A stretch of 64,000 nucleotides of DNA from Deltaproteobacteria bacterium HGW-Deltaproteobacteria-8 (GCA_002840405.1 PHAR01000011.1:1-64000); one strand, 5' to 3'; counted from the stretch's first letter, positions 1 to 10,154 are shown. A program made the numbers and translations. The notes: generated by a model not told the origin, from the sequence alone.

Positions 1-581
1 TAGAACTTGTAGCGCACCGGGTTCTTCTCAAAGTAGCGCTGGTGGTAGTCCTCGGCCGGATAGAAGGTGCTGTAGGCGATGATGGGCGTGACCACAGGCT
101 TGGGCAGCACTTTGGAATCGGCGAGATGCTTCTTGGAATCCTCGGCTTCGCGGCGTTGCGCCTCGTCGTGCACGAAGATGGCTGGGCCATACTGTCTGCC
201 CCGGTCACAGAACTGGCCGCCTGCGTCCGTGGCATCGTGATGGCGCCAGAACCACTCCACCAACTGACGATAACTTACCTTAGACGGGTCGAACCGGATC
301 TGCACCGACTCCAGATGGCCGGTTTGGCCAGCAGAGACCTGTTTGTAGGTGGGGTTATTCTCCGCACCGCCCGCGTAGCCGGAGAGGGCCTCCACCACGC
401 CGGGGATGTGCACGAAGTCAGACTCCACGCACCAGAAGCATCCTCCCGCGAAAGTGGCCATCTCAAGATTTGCGGAACTCATAGATTCTCCTTTGAGTTC
501 CTGCACTTTCTTGGGTGCGGCACTGGCAGCAGAGGCCGACAGGGTCAGCAGTAGTGCGCAGAGGGCGAAGGTTCTATTCAT
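1..581 (-). CDS. msrA: Peptide-methionine (S)-S-oxide reductase MsrA, secreted, 3' end at window edge
   Basis: The enzyme reduces methionine-S-sulfoxide in proteins, using a catalytic cysteine. The reverse strand reads from ATG at 581 to the window edge (about 193 residues seen). Residues 1-22 look like a signal peptide (MNRTFALCALLLTLSASAAS), so a periplasmic enzyme is inferred. The catalytic GGCFWCVES motif lies at about residues 45-53, followed by the family's SGYAGG and GHLESVQIRFDP segments and ending in RYFEKNPVRYKF, which is where a stand-alone MsrA normally stops. A second in-frame ATG at 482 would give a cytoplasmic form. Whether an MsrB domain follows cannot be seen. Family assignment is firm. 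Confidence 0.93.
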   Translation of the reverse strand, partial: MNRTFALCALLLTLSASAASAAPKKVQELKGESMSSANLEMATFAGGCFWCVESDFVHIPGVVEALSGYAGGAENNPTYKQVSAGQTGHLESVQIRFDPSKVSYRQLVEWFWRHHDATDAGGQFCDRGRQYGPAIFVHDEAQRREAEDSKKHLADSKVLPKPVVTPIIAYSTFYPAEDYHQRYFEKNPVRYKF

Positions 582-943
582 GTCCAAGCTCCACGATTAG
601 GGTGTGCTTATGCAAATAGGAATGTATGCCGTTTTAAGCAGGAGTCAATGCTCCAGGGCGGTGGCTTGCATGAGCAGCAGCCCCTGGTGGACACCGAACC
701 CAGGCATGACGGCATACCGGTCAACGATTTATGCGAGATCGTCGAAGGACTTGTCCAGGGCGTGTAGCCACAGAGGCGACGATTACCGACAACCGCTTGC
801 GCTTCCTACGGCAAGGCGCGTACACAGGGGGAATGGTGGTGGGCTAGCGCTCCTGCCAACGACCGGGGGCCACCTGCATGCGGCACTAAAGGTCCACTCG
901 TTGTTACTTTGAATCATTCCAGCCTGTATGGAGGGAACCCATA
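582..943. other. Intergenic region with no recognised gene
   Basis: About 360 bases lie between the divergent msrA and the HD-GYP remnant. Short open frames exist here, but none has a convincing ribosome-binding site or a recognisable product. The promoters of both flanking genes must lie here, but I see no strong -35/-10 pair. Confidence 0.5.
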
Positions 944-2237
944 ATGCGCGCGCTTGTTTATTCCATGATAACGGCTGCAGTGGTCGCCCTGTACGGGACG
1001 CGGGTCTGCCCGGTCATCGAGGCGGCCTCGCGCGTGCACTGGGTTTCTTCCCTTGTGCTATACTTCCTGGCCATGTGTGGGTTACGCGCTCTGCTGCTCT
1101 CACCGATAGTAACTTCACACCCTGGCGATGCACAATCCTTGCGCCAGCTTGCTCTGGACCAGACACTCTATCTTCTGGCCTCCATCGTTGCTGGAATATA
1201 CCCGGTTCTTGCCTTCGGCTCTCCGCCTGCGAATGGGGTGAAGGTCTTTGTCGGGGCCGTGGCTCTGGGCTTCTTCTTTTCCCTTGAGCTGGCCCTGCAG
1301 CGGGAAAGGACGGTTGTCGTCGAAGCAAGGAAGCTGGGAATCGACTGGCGGCTTGAAGGCGCCTACCTGCCGGTCACCAGGAAATTCGGTTTCCTGGCGG
1401 GTGCCTGTGTTATTTTCACCGCCTTGATCGTCGCCGCCGTCGTCATCAAGGATGTGCATGAGAACTTTCCTTTGGCGCCTGGGCCTGAATACTGGGCCGT
1501 GGCCATGTCGTGGGTTGCCAAGGATTTGCTTTTCGTCATGCTCTGCCTCACGAGCGCGGCGACATTGGTCATATCTTCCTTCGCCACCAACCCGCGACCT
1601 TGCGACCACCCAGGAAGTGACAATTATCGCCCTGGCTTCCCTGGCCGAGACCAGGGACAACGAGACCGGCAACCACATCCTGCGCACTCAACGCTACGTG
1701 CGCATCTTGGCCGAGCAGTTGGCCAAGGGGCCGCAGGCGGCGCTTTTGACCCCGCAGTACATCGACCTCCTGTACCAGTCCGCGCCCCTGCACGACATTG
1801 GCAAGGTCGGCATCCCCGATGCCATCCTGCTCAAGCCCGGCAGGCTCGAGCCGGAGGAGTTCGCGGTCATGAAGCGCCACGCGCAGTATGGGCACGACGC
1901 CCTGCAGGCCGCAGTCGACCGCCTCGGCCCCACGTCCTTCTTGCGCCTAGCCCAGGAGATCGCGCTCACGCACCACGAGAAGTGGGACGGCGGCGGCTAT
2001 CCGAATGGCCTGAAGGCGGAAGTGATTCCACTCTCAGGGCGGCTCATGGCCTTGGCTGATGTGTACGACGCGCTCATTTGCAAGCGGGTGTACAAGCGCG
2101 CTTTCAGCCACGAAGAAACCCGGGCGATCATCTTGGAGGGACAGGGCACCCACTTCGACCCGCTGGTGGTGGAGGCCTTTCTCGTAGAGGAGGCGAAGTT
2201 CTTGGTTATTGCGGCTGAATTCTCAGAAGCTGAGTAA
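944..2237 (+). pseudogene. Membrane-anchored HD-GYP cyclic-di-GMP phosphodiesterase, split by a frameshift
   Basis: Two reading frames together make one known architecture. The first frame (from ATG 944) encodes about 215 residues with roughly six hydrophobic segments, including the LALQRERTVVVEARKLG loop typical of an integral-membrane sensor module. Near 1585-1605 the sense passes to the next frame, which continues with TTQEVTIIALASLAETRDN and a full HD-GYP domain: LHDIGKVGIPD, then HHEKWDGGGYPNG, ending at 2237. The metal-binding HD and GYP motifs are intact. HD-GYP domains hydrolyse cyclic-di-GMP. Left in two frames, the gene would give a truncated membrane protein. A sequencing error, a true inactivating indel or recoding are all possible; nothing here looks like a classic slippery site. 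Confidence 0.8.
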
Positions 2238-2257
2238 AGGGGCCGATTGGCCGCTCT

Positions 2258-2310
2258 GCACTACAAATCCGCACTACAAATGTCCCCAAAAGGTCGTAAT
2301 TTTGTAGTGC
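2258..2310. repeat. Short direct and inverted repeats of GCACTACAAA
   Basis: The 10-mer GCACTACAAA occurs at 2258-2267 and again at 2271-2280. Its exact reverse complement TTTGTAGTGC is at 2301-2310. The last copy could pair with either of the first two, giving alternative hairpins. It follows the HD-GYP stop codon by about 20 bases and may be a terminator or a protein-binding site; there is no long T-run after it. Confidence 0.55.
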
Positions 2311-2492
2311 CGTCAGTAATATACGAATGATTTCAGTGCTTCTGGCGGCATTAGTTGGACGGCATTCAATTGGACGCGCACATTCAGCTACTGCGCCAGC
2401 TTTGTCTCTTGCTAATCAGCTACCGATTTGAGAGGAATTATGGTAGCGTAATGACATCCATTGACGCGACCTACAACCCGCAGAGGTCCTCC

Positions 2493-5400
2493 ATGAGTCT
2501 GTTCCGCTTCTTCCGCAAAGAGAATTCCTGCCGCGTTCTCGTGGACCCGGATGGCCGCTTGGCGCAGAAATACACGAACTTCAAGGCGCTGTTGGAGAAC
2601 AACAATGAGGCCCTGGACATCCTGGCTGGGCTGGAGCAGCTCTACTACGGCGGCGGCACGTTCAACATGGCTGCCGTGCGCGACGCCTGCCGCAGGCTCT
2701 CTGAGACCACCGGAGAGCTGGTGGTCATGCTCAACGCCCTGACCGGGAACCGGCACCAGGGACTGCGTGGGTCTCTCGCCCGCGTTGACGCCGAGATGGC
2801 TCCGCTGTTCGGGGACGGAACTGTGGCGCAGCGAGCCGATGCCCCGCTGGTGCAGCCCCTGTCCGCCGTGGACCCCGGCCAGACGGCCCTGGTGGGCGGC
2901 AAGGCCTCAAACATGGCGGCCATGCGAAACGTGCTGGGCATGCCCACGCCGGACGGATTCGCCGTCACCTCGGCGGCCTTCGCCAGCATCCTGGATGCCG
3001 GGGGCTTGCGCCAAGCCGTGGCCGCGCAGTTGGACCGGGCCTCGCCCTATGACTTGGAAGACCTGGACGCCCGTTGCCGGGTGCTGCGCGAACTCATCAT
3101 GGCGGCAGAGGTGCCGCAGGCCATTGCTTCGGCCATCCACGCGGAAGTGGACAGGCTGGAGCGTGAGGCCGGTGCCCCGGTGCTCCTGGCCATGCGCAGC
3201 AGCGCCGTGGGCGAGGACTCCCAGGCCTCCTTCGCCGGGCAGTATTCCACCGTGCTGAACGTGGGCAGGAACGGCGTGCTGGACGCCTACAAGACCGTGC
3301 TGGCCAGCAAGTATACCCCAGCCGCCATCCTCTACCGCCTGCGCTACGGACTGGACGAGGCCGACACGCCCATGTGCGTCCTGGGCCTGATCATGGTCCC
3401 CAGCCAGGCCAGCGGCGTGCTCTACACCGCCGACCCCGGCGGCCAGTTGGACCCGGAGGGCGCACCGGCCCTGCGCATCAATGCCGTGCTGGGCCTGGGT
3501 GAGCAGCTTGTCAGCGGTCGCGCCACGCCGGACATCTTCGTGCTGGGCCGGTCTCCCCTGCGCATTCTGCACCAGGAGATCAGCCCCAAGGCCGAGCGTC
3601 TGGTGACCCTGGCCGAAGGTGGCACGGCCCTCCAGGCTGTCACAGGGGCAGAGGGCGAACGCTCCTGCGTGTCCGAAGCCACGGTGCTGGACCTGGCAGC
3701 CCGCGCCCTCACCCTGGAAGCGCACTTCCACACGCCCCAGGACGTGGAATGGGCCGTTGACCCGTCCGGGCGTCTGCTTCTGCTGCAATCGCGCCCCCTG
3801 GAGGCTGCGGCCACGGTGGAGGGGCCAGCGGTCAAGCAGGAGAACATTGCCAACCCCGTTCTGCTCCAGGGCGGCAAGACGGCGGCCCCTGGCGCTGCCA
3901 CGGGTCCGGCCTTCGTGCTCGGCTCCGTTACGTCCGGCTCTGGCACGTCTGGTCCTGGCGGGCGGGAGGCCATGCCCGAAGGCGCGGTGCTGGTGGTGCG
4001 CACGGCTGCGCCCGAACACGCGGCATTGCTGGACAAGGCCGCTGGCATCGTCACCGACGTGGGCGGGGTTGCCAGCCACCTGGCCTCCGTGGCCCGCGAG
4101 CTGGGGCTGCCCGCGCTGTTCGACGCTGGCGACGCCACCACGCGCATCCCCCACGGCCAGGTCATCACCCTCTGGGCCGACGCAGCCACGGTCTATGACG
4201 GCGAGGTGGCCGAGCTGGCCCGGACGCGCTCGGGGCGCAGGAGCCACGTCTTTGACAGCCCCATGCACAAGCGCCTGCGCGCCGCCCTGGACCTCATCGC
4301 CCCGCTGAACCTCACCGACCCCGAGGCCCCGGAGTTTTCGCCCGAAGGCTGCCGCACCATCCACGACATCGTCCGCTACGCCCACGAGAAGTCCATGAAG
4401 TCCATGTTCGCCCTGTGCGACGTGGCCGGGAACGAGGCCAACGTGGTCCGGCTCAAGGCGGGCATCCCCCTGGTGCTGTACTGCGTGGACCTGGGCGGCG
4501 GCCTCAAGCCGAATCTGACCACCTGCGATGATGTAGCCATCAGCCATGTGGAGTCCATCCCCATGCTGGCTCTCTGGAGCGGGCTGACCCACCCCGGCGT
4601 GTCCTGGGCGGGCGGCGTGGCCCTGAACGCGGGCAACCTCCTCTCGCTCATGGCGTCCACCACAACCACGGCAGAGGCTCCAGGAGGGGACAGCTACGCG
4701 GTCATCTCGCACGACTACGTGAACCTGAGCGCCAAGTTCGGCTACCACTACGCCAACATCGACGCCCTCTGCGGGGAGGGGCCGGGCCAAAGCCACGTGT
4801 CCCTGCGCTTCTCCGGCGGCGTGGGCAGTTTCTCAGGCCGGTCCCTGCGCATCAACTTCCTGGCCACGGTGCTGGGGCGGCTGGGCTACGTGGTGAACGT
4901 CACCGGCGACCTGCTGGAAGCCAGCCTCAAGGGGTCGGACTGCGACGCCCTGACGGACGTGCTCGACCAGACGGGCCGCCTGCTGGCCTCCAGCCGCCTG
5001 CTGGATGTGGCCATCGGCAACCCCGGCCAGGTGGACGGCATGGTGGAGCGCTTCTTCCAGGGGAACTACGACTTCCTCGGCCAGTCCGACCGCAACCGGG
5101 TGCCGGGCTTCTACTCCCTGCAAGGCGACTGGAGCCTGGAGACAGGCGGCGAGTCCCCGGTGCTGCGCCAGGACGGCTCCAAGTGGGTGGACGGCCTATC
5201 TTCTGGGGTGGCCAGCCTGGCCGGAAAGTTCATGGGCAAGCGCTACCAGGAGTTCCTGGACGGGATTGAGGCCTACGCTTACTTCCCGCTGGCCGTGGCC
5301 CGCGATGTCCAGGCCCGCGACGCCGACCTCCAGGTGGAGGTGCTGCTGCAGGCCGGGAGCATCGACAGAGCAGGCGGGCTGGTCTTCGGCCTGAAGAACT

Positions 5401-5729
5401 CCGGCAACTACTTCGTGTTCCGCGTTAACGCTCTGGAGGACAACGCCGTGCTCTTCGAGTTCGTAGACAACCGGCGGCTGGAACGCGCCAAGGCCGAACT
5501 ACCGGTGGTGGCAGGCCGCTGGACCCGCCAGGAGGTGCAGGTGCACGGGAACAGGATCGCCTGCCGCGTGGATGGGCAGCCTGTCCTTGAGTATGAGTCC
5601 GCCAAGCCCGTGGTCGGCTACGTGGGGCTATGGACGAAGGCGGACTCGGTGACGCAGTTCCGAGACCTCACCCTGACCGTAGGAGGTGTCCCAAGGCAAC
5701 TCATCACGCTGGGAGGCCCGCCTATCTGA
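2493..5729 (+). CDS. PEP synthase/pyruvate phosphate dikinase-like protein with a non-canonical C-terminal half
   Basis: The 1078-residue protein starts with about 130 residues of unknown type. A PPDK_N ATP-grasp domain follows (GGKASNMAAMRNV near 135, RSSAVGEDSQASFAGQ near 235) and then the swivelling phosphohistidine domain (TDVGGVASHLASVARELG, His near 529). The PEP/pyruvate-binding TIM barrel expected next in PpsA or PpdK is not recognisable. Instead there are about 300 residues without an obvious family and a C-terminal beta-rich segment of about 190 residues resembling LamG/DUF1080-type concanavalin folds (GLVFGLKNSGNYFVFRVN). It may transfer phosphate to a substrate other than pyruvate. 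ATG 2493 is preferred because GAGG precedes it by six bases; ATG 2451 is an alternative that overlaps a four-codon ORF starting at 2440. Confidence 0.75.
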   Translation: MSLFRFFRKENSCRVLVDPDGRLAQKYTNFKALLENNNEALDILAGLEQLYYGGGTFNMAAVRDACRRLSETTGELVVMLNALTGNRHQGLRGSLARVDAEMAPLFGDGTVAQRADAPLVQPLSAVDPGQTALVGGKASNMAAMRNVLGMPTPDGFAVTSAAFASILDAGGLRQAVAAQLDRASPYDLEDLDARCRVLRELIMAAEVPQAIASAIHAEVDRLEREAGAPVLLAMRSSAVGEDSQASFAGQYSTVLNVGRNGVLDAYKTVLASKYTPAAILYRLRYGLDEADTPMCVLGLIMVPSQASGVLYTADPGGQLDPEGAPALRINAVLGLGEQLVSGRATPDIFVLGRSPLRILHQEISPKAERLVTLAEGGTALQAVTGAEGERSCVSEATVLDLAARALTLEAHFHTPQDVEWAVDPSGRLLLLQSRPLEAAATVEGPAVKQENIANPVLLQGGKTAAPGAATGPAFVLGSVTSGSGTSGPGGREAMPEGAVLVVRTAAPEHAALLDKAAGIVTDVGGVASHLASVARELGLPALFDAGDATTRIPHGQVITLWADAATVYDGEVAELARTRSGRRSHVFDSPMHKRLRAALDLIAPLNLTDPEAPEFSPEGCRTIHDIVRYAHEKSMKSMFALCDVAGNEANVVRLKAGIPLVLYCVDLGGGLKPNLTTCDDVAISHVESIPMLALWSGLTHPGVSWAGGVALNAGNLLSLMASTTTTAEAPGGDSYAVISHDYVNLSAKFGYHYANIDALCGEGPGQSHVSLRFSGGVGSFSGRSLRINFLATVLGRLGYVVNVTGDLLEASLKGSDCDALTDVLDQTGRLLASSRLLDVAIGNPGQVDGMVERFFQGNYDFLGQSDRNRVPGFYSLQGDWSLETGGESPVLRQDGSKWVDGLSSGVASLAGKFMGKRYQEFLDGIEAYAYFPLAVARDVQARDADLQVEVLLQAGSIDRAGGLVFGLKNSGNYFVFRVNALEDNAVLFEFVDNRRLERAKAELPVVAGRWTRQEVQVHGNRIACRVDGQPVLEYESAKPVVGYVGLWTKADSVTQFRDLTLTVGGVPRQLITLGGPPI

Positions 5730-5805
5730 CCGTTCGAGAGGCCCTAAGGCAGCATCGGCCTACTCTGCGGTCCACAGGCCAAAAGGCTTTGGTGCTCACA
5801 AGCGC

Positions 5806-8118
5806 TCAGTGATGGTCTCTGGAGCCGTTCTTGCCGTTGGCCCCTGTGCGCGGGAACACCATGATGAAGCGCGCGCCCTGTCCGGAACGGGGCCGGGCGT
5901 GAATGGTGCCGCCGAAGTCCTGCACGATGCCGTAACTGATGGACAGCCCCAGCCCCGTGCCCTTGCCCACCTGCTTGGTGGTGAAGAAGGGCTCGAAGAT
6001 GCGGCTGGCGATCTCGCGCGGGATGCCCACGCCGGTGTCAGCCACCTCGGCCATGACCGTGCGCCTGCGGGCGCGGGTGCGCAGGGTGATGCGGCGGTCG
6101 CGTGGGCCGCAGGCGGCATTGGCGCACTTGTCCTCAATGGCGTCGCGGGCGTTGAGCAGGAGATTCATGAACACCTGCTCCAGGCGGTTCGGGTCGGCCA
6201 TGATGGGTGGCAGCTCCTCGGCAAGGTCGAAGACCACCTCGATGCCACGCACCTTGAGCTGCTGGCTGAAAAAGTCAAAGGCCCGCTGGATAACCAGGTT
6301 CAGGTCCACGGGCTGCGCGTCCTGGGTTGCGGGCTTGCGGCCGAACTCGCGCATGTGGTTGATGATGCGCGTGCTCCGCTCCACGTTGTTGCGGAGCTTG
6401 TCGGCCATCTCGCGCAGGGTGGTTTCATCTGGCAGCTGGCCGCGTTCCAGCTTGCGCAGGAACAGATTGGCCACCATCTGCATGACGGCCAGGGGCTGGT
6501 TCAGCTCGTGGGCCACACCCGTGGCCATCTCGCCCAGGGTGGCCATCTTGGAGGCCTGCACCATCTGGCGCTCGGCCCGGATGCGTTCGGTGACGTCCGT
6601 GGCCGTGGCCAGGAGGACCTTGCGGTCATCCGACTCGGAGATGGCGGTAATGATGTTCACGTTGAACATCCGGCCATCCTTGGCCTGATTGCGCACGCGG
6701 TACATGGCCTGTCCGAGCCCCAGGGTTGTGGCGCCGCTTTCGGCCTCTTCGGGATGGAAGATGAGCCGGATGTTCTGGCCGATGAGTTCTCCCCGGCGGT
6801 AGCCATAGAGCATGGCGGTGCTGCGGTTCACGTCCAGGATAGTCATGTCCGTGGCGTCGATGACGAACAGGGCGTTGGGAATGTTGTTGAAGATGTCCTG
6901 GTATTTCCGATCGCTCTTGCGCAGTTCTTCCTCCAGGCGCTTCCGCGGGGTGATGTCCAGGCACATTTCCATGGCCGCGGTGATGTTGCCCTCTTCGTCG
7001 TAGAGGGGCGAGGTCTTGACGATCCAGTGGGCCGATGTGCCGTCCTTGTACACGCCCGTTTCCTCGGTAAAATGCGGCTGTCCGTCCTGGAAGGTCTTCT
7101 CAACAGGGCATTGCGGGCACTTCTCGGTGCGGCCCTTGTAGGCCTCGTAGCAGTATGCGCCCTTGCTCACGTGGAACAGGTCGGAAAAGGTCTGGTTGTA
7201 GCGTAGCAGGCGAAAGTCGCGGTCCTGCACGGTGATGATGCAGGGAACACCCTCGAAGAGCTTCTGGTAGAGCTGGCGCTGGTTGTTGATCTCCCCGTGC
7301 TTGCTGCTGATCTCCCTGCACATCAGCCCGATGGCGTCGGCCAGCTCGCCCAGTTCGTCACGCTGGGGGATGTTGAGCGTGCAGTTCATCTCCCCATCGG
7401 CGATGCGTCGGGTGACGCGGATCATGGCCCGGATAGGCCGCTGGATGAGGATGTAGAGCACCGCATAGAGCACGGCAAAGACCCCGGCGAGGAAGATGCA
7501 CAGGGACAGGGTGTTGGCGTCCACCAGGGCCTCGAGGGTCTCCTTCTGCTTGCGCAGGGCCATGTTCAGGACGAGTACACCCAGCACCTTCTCCTCCGGG
7601 CGGTGGAAGTGGCAAGAGGCCGTGGCGCAACCCTCGTCGTTGGCGATGGGGCTGAAGATGGTCAGGTGGCGCTCGCCGTCCGGACCCTCCTCGATGCGGG
7701 TGCGCTCCTCCATCTCCAGGAAGGCCGGCACGGGCTTGCGCTCATGGCAGGAGGCGCACTGGAAGCCGCCCGTGGGCCAGCGCTCCCCAACGTCTGTCTC
7801 GCGGCTGGCGAACATGACCAGCCCTTCCTTGTTCAGGATGCGCACCCCGGAAATGCCTTCCATGCGCCCGGCGCGGGCCACTATTGTTTGCAGCTCGCCG
7901 CGCTCGTTGCGCATCATGGAGCTGGATGCACCGGACTTGATGGTTTCGCAAATGCGGTCGGCTTCGAGGTCGGCGTTTTTCTCTGCCAGTTCGCTGAAGC
8001 TGTGCATGTTGAATTTGTACAGAAAGACGCCCAGCCCCAGAACCAGGACAACGAGGCAGCCCATGATCTTGGCGGCCAGCGGCAGGCCGGGGCGCAGACG
8101 GGACAGCCGGGTGATCAT
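5806..8118 (-). CDS. Membrane sensor histidine kinase with periplasmic c-type haem motifs and Cys-PAS
   Basis: The 770-residue protein has a membrane helix near residues 12-34, a periplasmic domain with CASCH (about 121-125) and CATASCH (about 164-170), a second helix near 205-225, HAMP, a PAS domain with CYEAYKGRTEKCPQCP, a second PAS, HisKA with GVAHELNQPLAVM (His about 537) and HATPase_c (NLLLNARDAI, DTGVGIP, GTGLGLSISYGI). CxxCH normally ligates covalent haem c, so the input is probably redox state or a gas at haem; the second motif has four rather than two spacers. The start ATG overlaps the upstream stop (TGATG), so the two kinases are translationally coupled. Confidence 0.9.
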   Translation of the reverse strand: MITRLSRLRPGLPLAAKIMGCLVVLVLGLGVFLYKFNMHSFSELAEKNADLEADRICETIKSGASSSMMRNERGELQTIVARAGRMEGISGVRILNKEGLVMFASRETDVGERWPTGGFQCASCHERKPVPAFLEMEERTRIEEGPDGERHLTIFSPIANDEGCATASCHFHRPEEKVLGVLVLNMALRKQKETLEALVDANTLSLCIFLAGVFAVLYAVLYILIQRPIRAMIRVTRRIADGEMNCTLNIPQRDELGELADAIGLMCREISSKHGEINNQRQLYQKLFEGVPCIITVQDRDFRLLRYNQTFSDLFHVSKGAYCYEAYKGRTEKCPQCPVEKTFQDGQPHFTEETGVYKDGTSAHWIVKTSPLYDEEGNITAAMEMCLDITPRKRLEEELRKSDRKYQDIFNNIPNALFVIDATDMTILDVNRSTAMLYGYRRGELIGQNIRLIFHPEEAESGATTLGLGQAMYRVRNQAKDGRMFNVNIITAISESDDRKVLLATATDVTERIRAERQMVQASKMATLGEMATGVAHELNQPLAVMQMVANLFLRKLERGQLPDETTLREMADKLRNNVERSTRIINHMREFGRKPATQDAQPVDLNLVIQRAFDFFSQQLKVRGIEVVFDLAEELPPIMADPNRLEQVFMNLLLNARDAIEDKCANAACGPRDRRITLRTRARRRTVMAEVADTGVGIPREIASRIFEPFFTTKQVGKGTGLGLSISYGIVQDFGGTIHARPRSGQGARFIMVFPRTGANGKNGSRDHH

Positions 8119-10097
8119 CACCGCTCTTCCGTGCGTCCCTCGACACTGCCAGGCTGGGCGAGTGGCAGCCATACGGTGATGCGCGTGCCCTCGCCCAGGC
8201 TGGACTCGACCTCGATGCCGCCGTGGTGCTGCTCGATGATGCGGTTGGAAATGAACAGGCCGATGCCTGTGCCCTTGCTGCCTTTGGAGGAGAAGAACAG
8301 GGTGAACATCTTCTCGCGCGCCTCGCGGTCCATGCCCACGCCGGTGTCGGTGATGGTGAACACGGCCCGGTCGCTCTGCGCCTCCACCTGGAAACCCATC
8401 TTGCGCGGCCGGCCAGTGGTCTCGGAAAGGCAGGCGTCGATGGCGTTCTCCAGGAAGTTCACCAGGGCCGAGGACAGGGCCGTGTAGTCGGCCGCAAAAG
8501 AGCCCTGCGCAAGGGCAAAGTCGCAGGCCAGGGCGATGCCTGCGTGGGCGGCCTTGCCCTCCACGAGGTTGGCCAGATCATTGGCAAAGACCTGCAGGTC
8601 GAGCTCCGCAAACTCCAGGTCGCGGCTCTTGGCGTAGTAGAGGATGTCCAGGACCATTTTGCGGATGTGCTGGATGCGGTGGCGGACAGTGTCCCAGCCG
8701 CTCTGGATCTTCTCCATGTCACATTTCCTAAGGCCGGACTCCACACGGTACATGCCACCGTCCAGGCCCATGAGCAGCCCCTTCACTCCGTGGGACATGC
8801 TGCCGAGCATCATGCCCAGTGAACTCAAGTGGTCCTGCAGCTGGCGGATCTGGGTGATGTCTGTGGACACCTCCATGACCTTTTCCACACGGCCTGCAGC
8901 ATCGAAGAGCGGCGCGGTCCAGATGAGGATGTTGCGGGACTCGCCCAAGCGGTCCGTGACCACGGTTTCCGACTGGTGGCGGGTTCCGTCCTCGAAGGTC
9001 GTGAGGATGGGGCACTCCGGACAGGGCTCGGTGCGGTGCTTGTATGCCTCATAGCAAGGCATGCCCAGGGTGGCCCCGAAGTCGCGTAGAAAGGTCGTAT
9101 TGGCCTCGACCACATTGAGCGAGCGGTCCTGCACGGTGATGGCGCAGGGTACGGCGTCAAAGAGGTCGCGGTAGCGGCGCTGGCTGGCCACCAGCTCGCT
9201 GTGCATGCGTTCCACCTCGGTCAGGTCCACGGCGATCTCCAGCACCATGGTGGCTCCGCCGCCATCGCCGGAGATGGGCGTTGTCGAGACCAGGGCGTGG
9301 AAGTAGCTGCCGTCCGCGCCCTGCAGCGTCTCATGGCTGGAGCCGGCAAGGCCGCTCTTCAAGGCCTCGTCCACCGGGCAGCCCTGCCCTCCGGGGTAGG
9401 CCGTGCCATAGATCGTCCAGGATTCCCGGCCCTCGGGCTCGCCCAGGCGTTCGCGGTACAGTGCGTTGGCCGAGATGATGTGGCGCTCGCGGTTGTGGAT
9501 GGACACGAAGCAGGGCAGCTCACCCAGGGTGCCTGCCCCGCCTTCGCCGCTCTTCACGAAGCGCATGGCCGAGGACAGGCCCTCCACGATCTGCTTGGCC
9601 GCGAGCCGGCGCTCCAGTTCCACCAGCCTGGCGCTCTTCTCGGCCACCAGCCGCTCCAGGTTTTCGGTATGCTCGCGCACCTGGGCGCGCAGGGCGATGC
9701 GCTCCTGGGCGTTTCTCAGGCCGTGCTCCAGCAGGTCGTCGTCGATGGGCTTGGTGATGAAGTCGCCTGCGCCAAACTTGAGGCTGGCTATGGCCAGTTC
9801 CAGGTCCCCGTGGCCGGAGATCATGAGGACCTCGGTCTCCGGGCTCAAGGCTTTGATGGCCTTGAGCAGGCCGATGCCATCCAGGCCAGGCATCTTGATG
9901 TCGGTGAGCACCATGGCCGGGTTGGCCGTCTTGAACAGGGCCAGGCCCAGGTCGCCGTCGGCTGCGGTGAGCACGTTGAAGCCGAGGTCGCCAAGGAGCA
10001 TGGTCAGCAACTCGCGGATGTCCTGTTCGTCGTCCACGAGCAGGACAGTGGTCCTGGCGCTCGTGGCGGTGGCTGGCTCAAGGTGGGCTGGCTGCAT
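8118..10097 (-). CDS. Receiver-PAS-PAS-histidine kinase hybrid
   Basis: The cytoplasmic 659-residue protein has an N-terminal receiver (VLLVDDEQD, phospho-acceptor Asp66 in LTDIKMP, Lys116 in ITKP), a coiled linker near 135-170, one PAS near 190-295, and a second PAS near 305-420 carrying CYEAYKHRTEPCPECP, the same cysteine signature as in the adjacent kinase. The phosphoacceptor box reads SMSHGVKGLL (His436), with Gly where most HisKA kinases have Glu. The ATPase domain has NFLENAIDAC, DTGVGMD and GTGIGLFIS. No membrane segment is seen. It sits between the single receiver gene and the haem-type kinase on the same strand, so a phosphorelay among the three is inferred. Confidence 0.9.
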   Translation of the reverse strand: MQPAHLEPATATSARTTVLLVDDEQDIRELLTMLLGDLGFNVLTAADGDLGLALFKTANPAMVLTDIKMPGLDGIGLLKAIKALSPETEVLMISGHGDLELAIASLKFGAGDFITKPIDDDLLEHGLRNAQERIALRAQVREHTENLERLVAEKSARLVELERRLAAKQIVEGLSSAMRFVKSGEGGAGTLGELPCFVSIHNRERHIISANALYRERLGEPEGRESWTIYGTAYPGGQGCPVDEALKSGLAGSSHETLQGADGSYFHALVSTTPISGDGGGATMVLEIAVDLTEVERMHSELVASQRRYRDLFDAVPCAITVQDRSLNVVEANTTFLRDFGATLGMPCYEAYKHRTEPCPECPILTTFEDGTRHQSETVVTDRLGESRNILIWTAPLFDAAGRVEKVMEVSTDITQIRQLQDHLSSLGMMLGSMSHGVKGLLMGLDGGMYRVESGLRKCDMEKIQSGWDTVRHRIQHIRKMVLDILYYAKSRDLEFAELDLQVFANDLANLVEGKAAHAGIALACDFALAQGSFAADYTALSSALVNFLENAIDACLSETTGRPRKMGFQVEAQSDRAVFTITDTGVGMDREAREKMFTLFFSSKGSKGTGIGLFISNRIIEQHHGGIEVESSLGEGTRITVWLPLAQPGSVEGRTEER

Positions 10098-10154
10098 CCG
10101 GTTGCCTCCGTGGCCTCGGGTGGCGCGCGCCCGGCGCGGAAGCGTGGTAAGGCT

